From: Pseudodesulfovibrio sp. 5S69
Lineage (GTDB): Bacteria; Desulfobacterota; Desulfovibrionia; Desulfovibrionales; Desulfovibrionaceae
DNA: 64,000 nucleotides
NCBI RefSeq assembly: GCF_037094465.1
Contig: NZ_CP146609.1
Coordinates: 2,971,501 to 3,035,500, forward strand
Direction: 5' to 3'
How positions within the stretch are numbered: the first letter of the stretch is position 1; each line of letters opens with the position of its first letter. The notes below the pieces were generated by a model, which was given only the letters and a program-made list of their open reading frames with translations, was not told the DNA's origin and searched no databases. Below, one piece after another: positions 7,890-18,039 of this stretch. The position numbers were made by a program, and so were the translations under genes.

Positions 7890-10256
7890 CTACAGGGTGG
7901 ACAGGGGATCGAGGTCGAGGCCCGTGCGCACCGTGCGCGGGTCGGGATTGGCCCGGACCATGGCCGCATACAGCCCCCTCACCTTGCCCCAGTCATCGGA
8001 CTTGAGCAGGCAGTTGAACCGCTTGCGCCCGCGCAGCATGGACAGGGGAGCCGGGGCCGGGCCGAGCACGTCGATGCCTAGCGCCCTGCCCTGCTCGCGC
8101 AAAACCTGGCCCATGAGGGTGACGGCCGCCGGGCCGCCCTGGAAGTCGACCGGAAAACTGATGCGCACCAGGGCCATGTGTGAGAACGGCGGGTAGCGGA
8201 ACAGGGTCCGCCGAGAGACCTCGCGGTCAAAGAACCCCTGGTAGTCCCCGCCCAGAATCTCTTTCCAGATGGGATGGTTCGGGTTGCGCGTCTGGATGAG
8301 CACCCGGCCCGGGTGCTCGCCGCGCCCGGCCCGGCCCGCCACCTGGACGAGCAGTTGGAAGGTCCGCTCCGAGGAGCGGTAGTCGGGCAGGTTCAGGCCG
8401 AGATCGCCGTCGGCCACGACCACCAGGGTCACGCCCGGAAAATGGTGCCCCTTGGAGATCATCTGGGTACCCACCAGGACCTGGGCCTCGCCCCGGCCGA
8501 AGGCCCCGAGGATCTCCTCCATCCGCTCCTGCCGCCTGGTCGCGTCGCGGTCCAGGCGCAGGACCTTGACGTCCTCGGGCAAAAGCTCGGCCAGGGCCTC
8601 TTCGAGCTGCTCCGTGCCCTCGCCCATGGGGATGAAATTCACGCCGCCGCACTTACGGCAGGTCAGCGGGTAGGCGTACGTCCGGCCGCAGTAGTGGCAG
8701 ACCAGCCGCTCGCGGCCCTTGTGGTAGGTCATGCCCACCTCGCAGTCCGGACAGCGCACGGTCTCGCCGCAGTCAAGGCAGTACATGAGCGGGGCGTAGC
8801 CGCGCCGGTTGAGCATGACGATGACCTGCTCCCCGGCCGCAACGGTCTCGCGGACCGCCTCGCGCACCCGGTCCGAGAGGAGCTGCCTGGATCTGCCGAG
8901 CTCCGCGATGTCGACCAACTCCACGTCGGGCAGCCTGGCGTCGCCCACCCGCTCCTTGAGGGTGGACACCCGGATGCGCCCCGCGCTGGCCGCCTGAAAA
9001 GTCTTGACGTCGGGCGTGGCCGAGCCGAGCAGAAGCAGCCCTTTGCTCCGGCCCGTGCGGAACCAGGCCACCTCCTTGGCGTGGTAGGCCAGCCGGTCCT
9101 CCTGCTTGAAGGATTCGTCGTGTTCCTCGTCCATGACCACCATGCCCAGGTCGGGCAGGGGCAGGAACACGGCGGACCGGGTGCCGACCACCAGGACCGG
9201 CCCCCGCCCCCCGGCCAGCTCGCGGAACGAGGCCTCGCGCTTCTTGGGGCTCTGGTAGCCGTGGTAAAAAATGGTCCGGACATGCGGAAACCGGCGGGCC
9301 ACGTTGCGATAGAGCTGGCAGGCCAGGGCCACCTCGGGCGCGAGAAAGAGCACGGACCGTCCCTGCTCCAGCAGCCGCCGGGCCATCTCCATGTAGAGCA
9401 CGGTCTTGCCGCTGCCGGTCACGCCGTGGACCAGATGCGCGCCGCCGCCGCCATCCAGCGTCCCGGTCATCTCGTCCAGGGCGGTCCGCTGCTCGGCGCT
9501 CAGGGTGAATTCGCAGCCGGGATCGTCCGCGCCGTTCACGCCTCCCTGGTCGACCTCGGCCAGGTGGTCGGCGGTCAGCTCGCCCAGCCGGACCACGCCC
9601 GCGCCTTCGAGCTTGGCGGCTACGTCCGGGGCCCAGTCGCCCAGGGTGTGGCGCAGGGAATACAGTGACTGCGGCCCGTTCTCCATGAGGTATTCCAGGA
9701 GCCGGAGCTGCCGCTTGGCGTTGGGCCGCACGGCCCACGGCGGGTCGGATTCCAGGGAGACGTAGCGCTCCTCGGCCTCCTTCCTGGCGTTGATGCGCAC
9801 GCGCATGCGCCCGTCGAGCCACAGCCGCAGGAGCGCGGCCCGGTCTTCGTCCCCGACCCTGACGATGTCGGACGGCCGCAGGGACGCGGGCAGGTTCCGT
9901 TCGGCCATGTGCCGGTCCACCTTGAAGGTCACGGCCGCGGTGCGCAGCCCGCGCGGCAGGGCGATTTCCAGGATACGGCCCACGTGGACCATCTGCCGGG
10001 AGGCCAGGTTCACGGCCATGTCCACGAAATCCTTGTCCAGCAAGGGCGCAAGCTCCAGCGGCCAGATCATGTTCTTGATCTCGACGCCTTCGGGCACGCG
10101 CTCGGCCGGGCCGACCACCACGCCCGCGCGGTGGGATTTGCCGAAGGGGATGATCACCCGCTGCCCCGGTGAAAGGGGCGGGAAATGCGAAGGGAGCCCG
10201 TAGGTCCACGTCTCATAGGGCGGACTGACGAGCGTTACCTGCCAGAGGTCGGCCAT
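7890..10256 (-). CDS. priA: Primosomal replication-restart helicase PriA
   Basis: A 3'-5' superfamily-2 helicase that reloads the replisome at collapsed forks. The 788-residue protein has an N-terminal 3'-end-binding domain beginning MADLWQVTLVSPPYETWTYG. It also has Walker A (HGVTGSGKTVLYM), the Walker B/DEEH box (VVMDEEHDESFKQED), two zinc-binding arrays (CLDC..CPDC and CHYC..CRKC) and helicase motif V near GTQMISKGHHFPG. The frame is open further upstream, but it would overlap the preceding secreted-protein gene. The ATG at 10256 matches the family N terminus although its ribosome binding site is weak. Confidence 0.96.
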   Translation of the reverse strand: MADLWQVTLVSPPYETWTYGLPSHFPPLSPGQRVIIPFGKSHRAGVVVGPAERVPEGVEIKNMIWPLELAPLLDKDFVDMAVNLASRQMVHVGRILEIALPRGLRTAAVTFKVDRHMAERNLPASLRPSDIVRVGDEDRAALLRLWLDGRMRVRINARKEAEERYVSLESDPPWAVRPNAKRQLRLLEYLMENGPQSLYSLRHTLGDWAPDVAAKLEGAGVVRLGELTADHLAEVDQGGVNGADDPGCEFTLSAEQRTALDEMTGTLDGGGGAHLVHGVTGSGKTVLYMEMARRLLEQGRSVLFLAPEVALACQLYRNVARRFPHVRTIFYHGYQSPKKREASFRELAGGRGPVLVVGTRSAVFLPLPDLGMVVMDEEHDESFKQEDRLAYHAKEVAWFRTGRSKGLLLLGSATPDVKTFQAASAGRIRVSTLKERVGDARLPDVELVDIAELGRSRQLLSDRVREAVRETVAAGEQVIVMLNRRGYAPLMYCLDCGETVRCPDCEVGMTYHKGRERLVCHYCGRTYAYPLTCRKCGGVNFIPMGEGTEQLEEALAELLPEDVKVLRLDRDATRRQERMEEILGAFGRGEAQVLVGTQMISKGHHFPGVTLVVVADGDLGLNLPDYRSSERTFQLLVQVAGRAGRGEHPGRVLIQTRNPNHPIWKEILGGDYQGFFDREVSRRTLFRYPPFSHMALVRISFPVDFQGGPAAVTLMGQVLREQGRALGIDVLGPAPAPLSMLRGRKRFNCLLKSDDWGKVRGLYAAMVRANPDPRTVRTGLDLDPLSTL

Positions 10257-10263
10257 GACGGAA

Positions 10264-10989
10264 TTACTTAGCCTGCGGATAGCGGAAGGTCCGGCGCAGG
10301 AGGTCGAACGGCATGGGCGGTTCGGCGCACGGCGTGGGGTCGAGGGCGTCGCGGGCATAGAGCTCCTCGCCGTCCCCCCCGTTGATCCGGACCCACTCCA
10401 CGTGGGCCGTGAGTTCGCCCTGGCCGGAGCGGACCACGACCTGCTGCGGCACGCGGTAGCCCGCATAGGTCCGGTAATCGGAAAATTCCACGCTGATCAT
10501 GCCCAAGGCCGAGGGATAGCGGATGGCGAGCGGGGCCAGGTCCTCGTTGTTGAGAGAAATGGCCGGCTTGTCCTCGTCGGCCGGGTCCGCGCCGAGCATG
10601 AGGCACGGGTCCTCGCCGCAGAAGCCGTAGCTGCCCGAGGCCACGTCCACGCCCCAGGACTGCCAGGTGTGCACCGGATTGGGAACCATCCAGACGAACA
10701 GAGGCGACAGGGGGAAGTCCCCTGCGGTGCACGCCCCGGCCACGTTGCCGAGCGAGCCCACGGCCACGGCCTTGTCGCCCGCCTGCCACTGCTGACGCCA
10801 CTTCCCGCGCGCGTACCACAGGTCCACGGACACGCCCGGATAGTCCGGGAAGGTCATTTTGACCTGCCAGGAACGCATGGGGCCGTAGTTCTTCTGCAAC
10901 CGCGCGGCCAGCTCCTCGCCGTCGGGCACGAAGGCGAAGGAGGGAAGCGCGGTCAGACACACCAAAAGTATCGTCAACAGGGTCTTCAT
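10264..10989 (-). CDS. Secreted protein of unknown function
   Basis: A 241-residue protein with a signal peptide (MKTLLTILLVCLTALPSFA). The mature part has beta-rich segments such as WQVKMTFPDYPGVSVDLWY and ISVEFSDYRTYAGYRVPQQVVV, which recall LolA/LolB-like lipid-binding folds, but I cannot assign it. Four cysteines (near ACTAG, FCGEDPC and TPCAE) could form disulfides. It lies between galU and priA in the same orientation, with seven bases before priA, so it is probably co-transcribed. Confidence 0.75.
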   Translation of the reverse strand: MKTLLTILLVCLTALPSFAFVPDGEELAARLQKNYGPMRSWQVKMTFPDYPGVSVDLWYARGKWRQQWQAGDKAVAVGSLGNVAGACTAGDFPLSPLFVWMVPNPVHTWQSWGVDVASGSYGFCGEDPCLMLGADPADEDKPAISLNNEDLAPLAIRYPSALGMISVEFSDYRTYAGYRVPQQVVVRSGQGELTAHVEWVRINGGDGEELYARDALDPTPCAEPPMPFDLLRRTFRYPQAK

Positions 10990-11050
10990 GTTCTCTCTGG
11001 ATTCCGGATCGAAAAGGCGGGCGCTCGCGCGCCCGCCGGTTCATGGCGCG

Positions 11051-11923
11051 TTAGGAAGAGCAGGAAAGCAGTTCCTGCAACCGCTTGACGAGGTCGTCGC
11101 GCAGTTCTTCGTCCTGCAGGGCGAAGTAGATGTTGGCCGTGAGATATTCCACCCAGTCGCCCGCGTCAAATCGCTGCCCGGCCAAACGGACGGCGATGAG
11201 CTTGTCCTGGTCGGCCAGCCCCTGCAGCGCGTCGGTCAACTGGATCTCGCCGCCCACGCCCGCGCGCTGACCCTCGAGGATGTCGAAAATCTCGGGCAGC
11301 AGGACGTAGCGGCCGATGATGGCCAGGTTGGACGGGGCCTCCTCGGGCTTGGGCTTCTCCACCAGGTTGGTCACGCGGTAGGTGTGCGAGTCGATCGCCT
11401 CGCCCTTGATCACGCCGTAGCGGCTGACCTTGGCCTTGGGCACCTCGATGACGCCGACCACGGCCTTGCCGGTCTCTTTGGCGGCCTTGAGCAACTCGCC
11501 GATGCCTGCCTGTACGCCGAACATCAGGTCGTCGCCGAGCATGACGGCGAAGGGCTCGTTCTGGCAGACCTCGCGGGCGGTGAGCACCGCGTGGCCCAGG
11601 CCGAGCTGCTCCTTCTGACGCACGCCGATGACGTTGACCAGACTGGCCACGCGCCGGACCTCTTCGAGCATGCTCGTCTTGCCGGCCCGCTCCAGAAGCT
11701 GCTCCAGCAGGAAGTTGCGGTCGAAGTGGTCCTCGATGATGGTCTTGTTCTGGTTGGTGATGAAGACAACATCCTTCAGGCCCGCGGCAATCCCCTCCTC
11801 CACGATGTACTGCACAATGGGCTTGCGGAAGATGGGCAGCATCTCCTTGGGGACGTTCTTGGTGGCCGGGAGTGAACGGGTGCCCCAGCCTGCGACCGGG
11901 ATGACGGCTTTGGTGATATCCAT
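11051..11923 (-). CDS. galU: UTP-glucose-1-phosphate uridylyltransferase GalU
   Basis: Makes UDP-glucose for surface polysaccharide and glycan synthesis. The 290-residue protein has the nucleotidyltransferase loop VIPVAGWGTRSLPATKNVPK, the VFITNQNKTIIEDHFD segment, GLGHAVL, and the sugar-binding VEKPKPEEAPSNLAIIGRY region. The normal GTR-type loop is read as GWGTR. The ATG follows GGAGGATCAT. It directly follows glmM (25 bases), so nucleotide-sugar precursors for wall and surface glycans are encoded together. Confidence 0.95.
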   Translation of the reverse strand: MDITKAVIPVAGWGTRSLPATKNVPKEMLPIFRKPIVQYIVEEGIAAGLKDVVFITNQNKTIIEDHFDRNFLLEQLLERAGKTSMLEEVRRVASLVNVIGVRQKEQLGLGHAVLTAREVCQNEPFAVMLGDDLMFGVQAGIGELLKAAKETGKAVVGVIEVPKAKVSRYGVIKGEAIDSHTYRVTNLVEKPKPEEAPSNLAIIGRYVLLPEIFDILEGQRAGVGGEIQLTDALQGLADQDKLIAVRLAGQRFDAGDWVEYLTANIYFALQDEELRDDLVKRLQELLSCSS

Positions 11924-11948
11924 ATGATCCTCCGCTGTGTAATGTTTA

Positions 11949-13301
11949 CTACTTCAGATACTTCTCGCATACCTGGACGATATCGCCGGTAAACTGCTCC
12001 ACCAAGGCCGGGTCCGCCCCCTCGACCATGACGCGGCAGACCGCCTCGGTGCCGGAATAGCGCAGGAGCACGCGCCCCTTGCCCGCGAGGGCGGTCTCCA
12101 CCTTGCGCACGGCCTCCTGGACCTCCGGGGCCTGGTCAAAGGGAATCTTGCGCTTGACGTGGACGTTGCGGAGCACCTGGGGGAACGGCTCGAGCAGCCC
12201 GGCCAGTTCGGACAGGGGGCGCTCCCGCTCGCGCATGATGCGCAGCAGTTGCAGGGCGGCCAGCAGCCCGTCGCCGGTGGTGGCGTGGTCCATGAAAATG
12301 AGGTGTCCGGACTGTTCGCCGCCGAGCACCGCGCCTTCGCGGCGCATGGCCTCGACCACGTAGCGGTCGCCCACGTCCGTGCGCAGCAGCCGCCCGCCGT
12401 GCTCCTTCATGAACAGCTCGAGCGCCATGTTCGACATGACCGTGGCCACGAGCATGTTGCCCGGCAGCCCGCCCTTTTCCATCAACTCCAAGGCGCACAG
12501 GGCCATGATCTGGTCGCCGTCCAGGATGCGGCCGTTCTCGTCGCAGACGATGAGCCGGTCCGCGTCGCCATCCAGGGCGATGCCTATGTCCGCGCCCTCT
12601 TCCACGACCATCCGGGCGATGACCTCGGGATAGAGGGAGCCGCACTTCTGGTTGATGTTCAGGCCGTCCGGGGCCACGCCCACGGTGACTACCTCGGCGC
12701 CGAGTTCCTCCAGCACGTACGGGGCCACGCCGTAGGCCGCGCCGTGGGCGCAGTCGAGCACGATCTTGACCCCGTCCAGGGTCAGGTGCTGGGAAAAGCT
12801 GTTCTTCAGGTAGACGATGTACCGGCCGGGCGCGTCACTGATGCGGTGGGCGCGTCCCACCTCCTCGGCCGGGGGGTAATCCCACTGGGTGCCTTCGCCC
12901 AGGACCAGTTCGCTGATCTCATCCTCCACTTCGTCGGGCAGCTTGAAGCCGTTGCGGTCGAAGAACTTGATGCCGTTGTCCATGAACGGGTTGTGCGAGG
13001 CGGAGATGACCACGCCGAGATCGGCGCGCATGTTCCGGGTCAGAAAGGAGATCGCCGGGGTGGGCATGGGCCCGACCAGGAAGACGTCCATGCCGTTGGC
13101 GCACAGCCCGCTGGTCAGCGCGGTCTCGAACACGTAGCCGGAAAGCCGGGTGTCCTTGCCGATGACCACCCGGTGATGCTTGTTGCCGTTGCGGAAATAC
13201 TGGCCCGCGGCCAGGCCGAGCCTGAGCGCTATCTCGGGGGTCATGGGGAAGATGTTCCCCTGCCCCCGCAGGCCGTCGGTTCCGAAGAGCCTCTGTTTCA
13301 T
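11949..13301 (-). CDS. glmM: Phosphoglucosamine mutase GlmM
   Basis: Interconverts glucosamine 6- and 1-phosphate on the way to UDP-GlcNAc. The 450-residue protein begins [13 protein letters not shown]. It has the catalytic phosphoserine loop ISASHNPF (S102), the metal site DGDAD, and a C-terminal phosphate loop [13 protein letters not shown]. The ATG at 13301 is preceded by GGAG; the longer frame upstream lies in the gap after cdaR and lacks support. Its position after cdaA and cdaR is the same order as in Firmicutes, where GlmM binds and restrains CdaA. Confidence 0.96.
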   Translation of the reverse strand: MKQRLFGTDGLRGQGNIFPMTPEIALRLGLAAGQYFRNGNKHHRVVIGKDTRLSGYVFETALTSGLCANGMDVFLVGPMPTPAISFLTRNMRADLGVVISASHNPFMDNGIKFFDRNGFKLPDEVEDEISELVLGEGTQWDYPPAEEVGRAHRISDAPGRYIVYLKNSFSQHLTLDGVKIVLDCAHGAAYGVAPYVLEELGAEVVTVGVAPDGLNINQKCGSLYPEVIARMVVEEGADIGIALDGDADRLIVCDENGRILDGDQIMALCALELMEKGGLPGNMLVATVMSNMALELFMKEHGGRLLRTDVGDRYVVEAMRREGAVLGGEQSGHLIFMDHATTGDGLLAALQLLRIMRERERPLSELAGLLEPFPQVLRNVHVKRKIPFDQAPEVQEAVRKVETALAGKGRVLLRYSGTEAVCRVMVEGADPALVEQFTGDIVQVCEKYLK

Positions 13302-13332
13302 GGGATACTCCAACTTGCCGTCTGCGTGGCGG

Positions 13333-14238
13333 CTAATTCTTCTTGAGGACGGTCGTGACCGTCTCCGGATTCTTCTTTTCAAGCCTGCACCCTTCGGGGA
13401 GGGTCACGTCGTAATTCAACTCGAACTTACCCTCGGCCACCTTGCCGCCGAAGACCACCGAAGCCAGGATGGACTTGCGGTACTCGTCGTCGTGGAACAG
13501 GAAGACCGGGCCCTCGATGAGCAGGCGGACATAGCGCTGGTGGACCGAGACCTTGAACCCTTCGGGGTCCTGGTACTCGATGGGCACCTTGACCCATATC
13601 TCGCGGGTCTTGGGTGCGAAAAACGCCTCCACGTTGACCTGGCCGGGCGAGGCCTCGATCTCGTCGGGAACCTCCAGGGCCACATCCTCGGCCCAGGACC
13701 GGGGCACGTCTTCGGGGAAGTCGCCCTTCAGGACCACGCGGGTCTTGGAAATCTTTCTGAGCAGGGTCTCGGGCCCGCGGATGGTGACCACGTCGGGCGA
13801 GGCCGTGACCTCCTGCAGCTTGTAGTCGGGATTGAGGTTGCCCGCCCAGGCGGCCTCCACCGTGATCTTCTTGGAGATACGCCGGTCCACCGTGAGCCGG
13901 AGCCGGTTGGGCCGGACCTCGATGATCTCGTAGGTGGAGGACAGCGGAATCTTGGCCGGATCGATGTCCACCACCTGCTCGCCGATCTTGAGGTTGCTGA
14001 CGTTGATCGGGTAGACCAGGTTCTGGGAAGCAAGGTTGCCGACCAGCCCCTTGGGGCCGCGCAGCCGCACCTGGATCTTGTCCACCAGCCCGTCCTCGAT
14101 GATCAGCCCCTCGGGCGGATTGGTCATGACCACGGGCATGTCCACCCAGGTCTCCACCACTTCCCGGCCGGTAACCAGGAACCAGGTGAACACGGCCAGG
14201 GCTATGGACAGCAGTACGGTTTGCCAGTTTCGCAACAT
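13333..14238 (-). CDS. cdaR: YbbR-domain regulator CdaR
   Basis: A 301-residue membrane-anchored protein: a short cytoplasmic start, one transmembrane helix (about residues 7-22, [15 protein letters not shown]) and several YbbR-type beta repeats facing the periplasm. In Firmicutes CdaR regulates the adjacent diadenylate cyclase. It begins two bases after cdaA ends, and the C-terminal repeat ends in a charged [14 protein letters not shown] tail. The role is inferred from domain type and gene order. Confidence 0.88.
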   Translation of the reverse strand: MLRNWQTVLLSIALAVFTWFLVTGREVVETWVDMPVVMTNPPEGLIIEDGLVDKIQVRLRGPKGLVGNLASQNLVYPINVSNLKIGEQVVDIDPAKIPLSSTYEIIEVRPNRLRLTVDRRISKKITVEAAWAGNLNPDYKLQEVTASPDVVTIRGPETLLRKISKTRVVLKGDFPEDVPRSWAEDVALEVPDEIEASPGQVNVEAFFAPKTREIWVKVPIEYQDPEGFKVSVHQRYVRLLIEGPVFLFHDDEYRKSILASVVFGGKVAEGKFELNYDVTLPEGCRLEKKNPETVTTVLKKN

Positions 14239-14239
14239 A

Positions 14240-14989
14240 TCAGCGCCCCAAAGCGTTCTTGAGCACGCGCCGCAGGCGCGTCTCGTCCAGGCTGGTGGTC
14301 AGGCGGCCGTTCATGGCCACGGAAACTTCGCCCCGCTCCTCGGAGACCACGACGGTGATGGCGTCCGACCCCTCGGAGATGCCGAGCGCCGCGCGGTGCC
14401 GGGTACCGTACATGGGCTGGCCCCGGAGCTTGTTGGACAGGGGCAGGATGCAGGCTGCGGCCACGATGCGGTCGCGGCGGACGATGATCGCCCCGTCGTG
14501 CAGGGGGGTGTCCGCGAAGAAGATGGTCTCGATGAGTTCCTTGTTGACCTTGGCGTCCAGTTCGATGCCGCGCTCGATGATGTCGCCCAGCGGCATGTTC
14601 TTCTCGATGACGATGAGCGCCCCTGTGGAGGTGTGCGACATGGTCATGACCGCCTGGGTCAGTTGGTCCAGGGTGTCGTCGCGCACGTCGGACTTGGTCC
14701 AGAACCGCCGGGTGCCCACCGAGGCGAGCGCCTTGCGGATGTCGGTCTTGAACAGGATGACCACCACCAGAAACAGGGAGGTCAGGAACTCGCCGAGCAG
14801 TGCGTTCAGGGTGTAGAGGTTGAACTTCTCGGCCACGTAGTAGACGACCAGCACGACCACCAGGCCGTAGAGCACGGCGGCGGCCCGGGTCCCCCGGACG
14901 AGCACGATGATGTTGTAGTAGATGAAGGCCACCAGCCCGATGTCGAGCAGGACCCTCCAGGTGACTTGAATACCGAAAAGCTCAAACAT
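14240..14989 (-). CDS. cdaA: Diadenylate cyclase CdaA
   Basis: Synthesises cyclic di-AMP from two ATP. The 249-residue protein has three N-terminal transmembrane helices (about residues 10-30, 36-55 and 63-80) and a DisA_N catalytic domain with DGA at 165-167 and GTRHR at 195-199, the two motifs needed for activity. It stands in front of cdaR and glmM. c-di-AMP is less often discussed in Gram-negative bacteria, so the intact active site here is informative. The phosphodiesterase that would degrade it is not in the window. Confidence 0.95.
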   Translation of the reverse strand: MFELFGIQVTWRVLLDIGLVAFIYYNIIVLVRGTRAAAVLYGLVVVLVVYYVAEKFNLYTLNALLGEFLTSLFLVVVILFKTDIRKALASVGTRRFWTKSDVRDDTLDQLTQAVMTMSHTSTGALIVIEKNMPLGDIIERGIELDAKVNKELIETIFFADTPLHDGAIIVRRDRIVAAACILPLSNKLRGQPMYGTRHRAALGISEGSDAITVVVSEERGEVSVAMNGRLTTSLDETRLRRVLKNALGR

Positions 14990-14998
14990 GCGCTTTAA

Positions 14999-15838
14999 CT
15001 ACGCCAATTCACGAGCTATGGTCAATGTCTGTCGCGTTAATTGCACTTCGTGGACGCGATGGATGGGCACGCCCTTGGCCGCGAGCACGGCCGTGGCCGC
15101 CTGTGTGGCGTTCTGACGCTGCCCCGGCTCGGCCCCGACCAGCCCCTGCCAGACGGATTTGTTGGACAGTCCCATGTAGACCGGCAGGCCGAATTCGCTG
15201 AACCGCCCGATCTCCCGCAGGATGGCCAGGTTGTGCTCCAGCTTCTTGCCGAACCCGATGCCGGGGTCCAGAACGACCCGGTCCAGGGGCAGCCCGGCCC
15301 GTTCCAGGACCCCCAGCCGCTCCTCGAAAAAAGCCATGATCTCGCCGACCACGTCGTCGTATGCCGGCTCGTCCTGCATGTCCTCGGGCCGGCCCAGGGA
15401 GTGCATGAGCACGTAGCCGGGCTTGTACTCGACGAGCACATCCAGCAATTCCGGCTCGAAACGGAACCCGGAGACGTCGTTGATGATGGCGGCCCCGGCC
15501 TCCAGGCAGCGGGCGGCCACCTTGGCCTTGTAGGTGTCCACGGAGATGACCGCGCAGGTCCGGGCCGCAACGAGCCCCTCGACCACGGGCAGGACGCGGG
15601 CCAGCTCCTCGGCCTCGCCCACCGGGTCGCTGTACGGCCGGGTGGACTCGCCGCCGATGTCCAGGATGTGCGCGCCTTGCCGGGCGAGTTCCAGAGCGTG
15701 CGCCAGGCCCGACGCCGTGTCGGGATGAGCCCCGCCGTCGTAAAAGGAGTCCGGGGTCACGTTGACGATCCCGGCAATGAAGAAGGGGGCAGGTCCCAAG
15801 ACCTTGCCCCCCTTAACTGTCCATGTGGTATCGTTCAT
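14999..15838 (-). CDS. folP: Dihydropteroate synthase FolP
   Basis: Joins p-aminobenzoate to the pterin pyrophosphate in folate synthesis and is the sulfonamide target. The 279-residue TIM barrel has both family signatures: GIVNVTPDSFYDGG near the N terminus and ILDIGGESTRPYSDP. INDVSGF and VLDPGIGFGK also mark the pterin site. The ATG at 15838 has a poor ribosome binding site. A GTG at 15871 with GAGGA upstream would overlap ftsH by 20 bases and is a real alternative. The ftsH-folP pair is conserved in many bacteria. Confidence 0.94.
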   Translation of the reverse strand: MNDTTWTVKGGKVLGPAPFFIAGIVNVTPDSFYDGGAHPDTASGLAHALELARQGAHILDIGGESTRPYSDPVGEAEELARVLPVVEGLVAARTCAVISVDTYKAKVAARCLEAGAAIINDVSGFRFEPELLDVLVEYKPGYVLMHSLGRPEDMQDEPAYDDVVGEIMAFFEERLGVLERAGLPLDRVVLDPGIGFGKKLEHNLAILREIGRFSEFGLPVYMGLSNKSVWQGLVGAEPGQRQNATQAATAVLAAKGVPIHRVHEVQLTRQTLTIARELA

Positions 15839-15851
15839 GATTGTCTGCCGA

Positions 15852-17897
15852 TTATTGCAGCTTGTTCTCACCGTCGTCCTCGTCGGTCCCGCCCCCCTCG
15901 CCGTCGTCGAGGATGAAGTCGTCGCCGGAACCGCCGGACGCCTTCTCGGAATCGCCGGATTTCTCGCTCACGGGTTCATAGCCGGGGCCCGAATCCTTGG
16001 CGGCCCGGCCGTCGGCGGTGTAGCCGGACGGGGTGCCGGAGCCGCCTGCGCCGGACGAGCCGGAACCGGAGTTGTGGTTCGGCTCCACGGGGGGCAGTTC
16101 CTTGCCCTCCATGAGCAGGTCGATATCGTGGCCGGTGATGGTCTCGCGCTCCAGCAGGGCCATGGCGATGGCGTCCAGAAGTTCGCGGTTCTCCTTGATC
16201 AGGTTGGTGGCCCGCTCGTGGGCCTCCTCCACGAACCGGCGGACCTCGGAGTCGATCAGCTTGGCCGTCTCCTCACCGTAGTTCTTGTTGTGGATGAGCT
16301 CGCGGCCCAGGAAGACCTGCTCTTGGTTGTCGCCGAAGCTCATGGGCCCGAGCTTGTCGGACATGCCCCACATGCAGACCATGTTGTGGGCGGTCTTGGT
16401 GGCCCGTTCGATATCGTTGCTGGCGCCGGTGGTCAACTGGCCCAGGACGACCTCCTCGGCCACGCGGCCGCCCATGAGCACGGCCATGTTGTTGCGCAGG
16501 AATTCCTTGGAATAGTTGTGGCGGTCCTCGCCGGGCAGTTGCATGGTCACGCCGAGCGCCTGCCCGCGGGGGATGATGGAGACCTTGTGCACCGGGTCGG
16601 TGCCGGGCAGGAACTTGGCCACCAGGGCGTGTCCGCCCTCGTGATAGGCCGTGGTCTTCTTGTCCTCTTCGGAGAGGATCATGGACCGCCGTTCGCGGCC
16701 GCCCATCATGACCTTGTCCTTGGCCTCTTCGAAATCGTTCATGTCCACCCAGTCCTTGCCGAGCTTGGCCGCGCCCAGCGCCGCCTCGTTGACAAGATTT
16801 TCCAGGTCCGCGCCCGAGAAGCCGGGGGTGCCCTTGGCGATGATTTCCAGGTTCACTTCCGGGGACAACGGGGTCTTGCGGCTGTGCACCTTGAGGATGC
16901 GCTCGCGGCCGCGCAGGTCCGGATTGGGCACGACCACCTGGCGGTCGAAGCGGCCGGGACGGAGCAGGGCCGGGTCGAGCACGTCCGGACGGTTGGTGGC
17001 GGCCACCAGGATGACGCCCTCATTGGACTCGAAGCCGTCCATCTCCACGAGCAGTTGGTTCAGGGTCTGCTCGCGCTCGTCGTGGCCGCCGCCCAGGCCC
17101 GCGCCACGCTGGCGGCCCACGGCGTCGATCTCATCGATGAAGATCAGGCACGGGGCGTTCTTCTTGCCTTGGGCAAAGAGGTCGCGCACGCGGGACGCGC
17201 CCACGCCCACGAACATCTCCACGAAGTCCGAACCGGAGATGGAGAAAAACGGGACATTGGCCTCGCCGGCCACGGCACGGGCCAGCAGGGTCTTACCGGT
17301 ACCGGGGCTGCCCACCAGGAGCACACCCTTGGGGATGCGGCCGCCCAACCGGGTGAACTTGCGCGGCTCGCGCAGGAAGTCGACCACCTCGGAAAGCTCT
17401 TCCTTGGCCTCGTCCACACCGGCCACGTCGTCAAAGGTGACCTTGGCGGTCTCCTCGTTGATCAGCCGGGCCTTGGACCGGCCGAAGCTCATGGCCCCGC
17501 GTCCGCCGCTGCCGCCGCCCTGCATTTGGCGCATGAAGAATATCCAGACGCCGATGAGCAGGATCATGGGGAACCAGGACAGGAGCAGGGTCAGGTACCA
17601 CGGCGACTCGTCCGGCGGTTCGGCCTTGACCTCGACGCCCTTGGAAATGAGGGTCTCGATCATCTTCGGATCGTCCGGGGCGTAGGTCTGAAACGACTCG
17701 CCGGAGCTCTTCACGCCGGTGATCTTCGGGCCCTGGATCTTGACCGAAGCCACGGCGCCGCTGTCCACCATGGACAGGAACTCGCTGTAGGACGGCGTAT
17801 CCTTGGGTACCGGAGGCTGGTTGAAAAGGTTGAAGAGGACAACCATCAGGATGAAGATGATCGCCCAGATGACAAGATTTTTCATATGATTGTTCAA
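15852..17897 (-). CDS. ftsH: ATP-dependent membrane metalloprotease FtsH
   Basis: A hexameric inner-membrane AAA+ protease for quality control and regulated turnover. Two transmembrane helices flank a periplasmic domain (about residues 7-25 and 103-122). They are followed by Walker A GSPGTGKT, Walker [12 protein letters not shown], the second region of homology, and the zinc site HEGGH. A long Gly/Ser/Glu-rich C-terminal tail of about 80 residues follows. The conserved start would be MKNLVIWA at 17885, but it has no ribosome binding site. A TTG four codons upstream has GGAGG eight bases away, so I chose it. Confidence 0.94.
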   Translation of the reverse strand: MNNHMKNLVIWAIIFILMVVLFNLFNQPPVPKDTPSYSEFLSMVDSGAVASVKIQGPKITGVKSSGESFQTYAPDDPKMIETLISKGVEVKAEPPDESPWYLTLLLSWFPMILLIGVWIFFMRQMQGGGSGGRGAMSFGRSKARLINEETAKVTFDDVAGVDEAKEELSEVVDFLREPRKFTRLGGRIPKGVLLVGSPGTGKTLLARAVAGEANVPFFSISGSDFVEMFVGVGASRVRDLFAQGKKNAPCLIFIDEIDAVGRQRGAGLGGGHDEREQTLNQLLVEMDGFESNEGVILVAATNRPDVLDPALLRPGRFDRQVVVPNPDLRGRERILKVHSRKTPLSPEVNLEIIAKGTPGFSGADLENLVNEAALGAAKLGKDWVDMNDFEEAKDKVMMGGRERRSMILSEEDKKTTAYHEGGHALVAKFLPGTDPVHKVSIIPRGQALGVTMQLPGEDRHNYSKEFLRNNMAVLMGGRVAEEVVLGQLTTGASNDIERATKTAHNMVCMWGMSDKLGPMSFGDNQEQVFLGRELIHNKNYGEETAKLIDSEVRRFVEEAHERATNLIKENRELLDAIAMALLERETITGHDIDLLMEGKELPPVEPNHNSGSGSSGAGGSGTPSGYTADGRAAKDSGPGYEPVSEKSGDSEKASGGSGDDFILDDGEGGGTDEDDGENKLQ

Positions 17898-18039
17898 AGG
17901 AGAGTCCTCCGTAAGGGTCAATTGAACGGCCCGGGGGGCCCGCTTGACGTCGCGTTGCCGCGATTTCAGGAATCTAGAGTAATGCCGTTGTTTGAAAAAT
18001 CAAGTGAATCGGCAAAAAAACTCGGATTACAGACACTCC

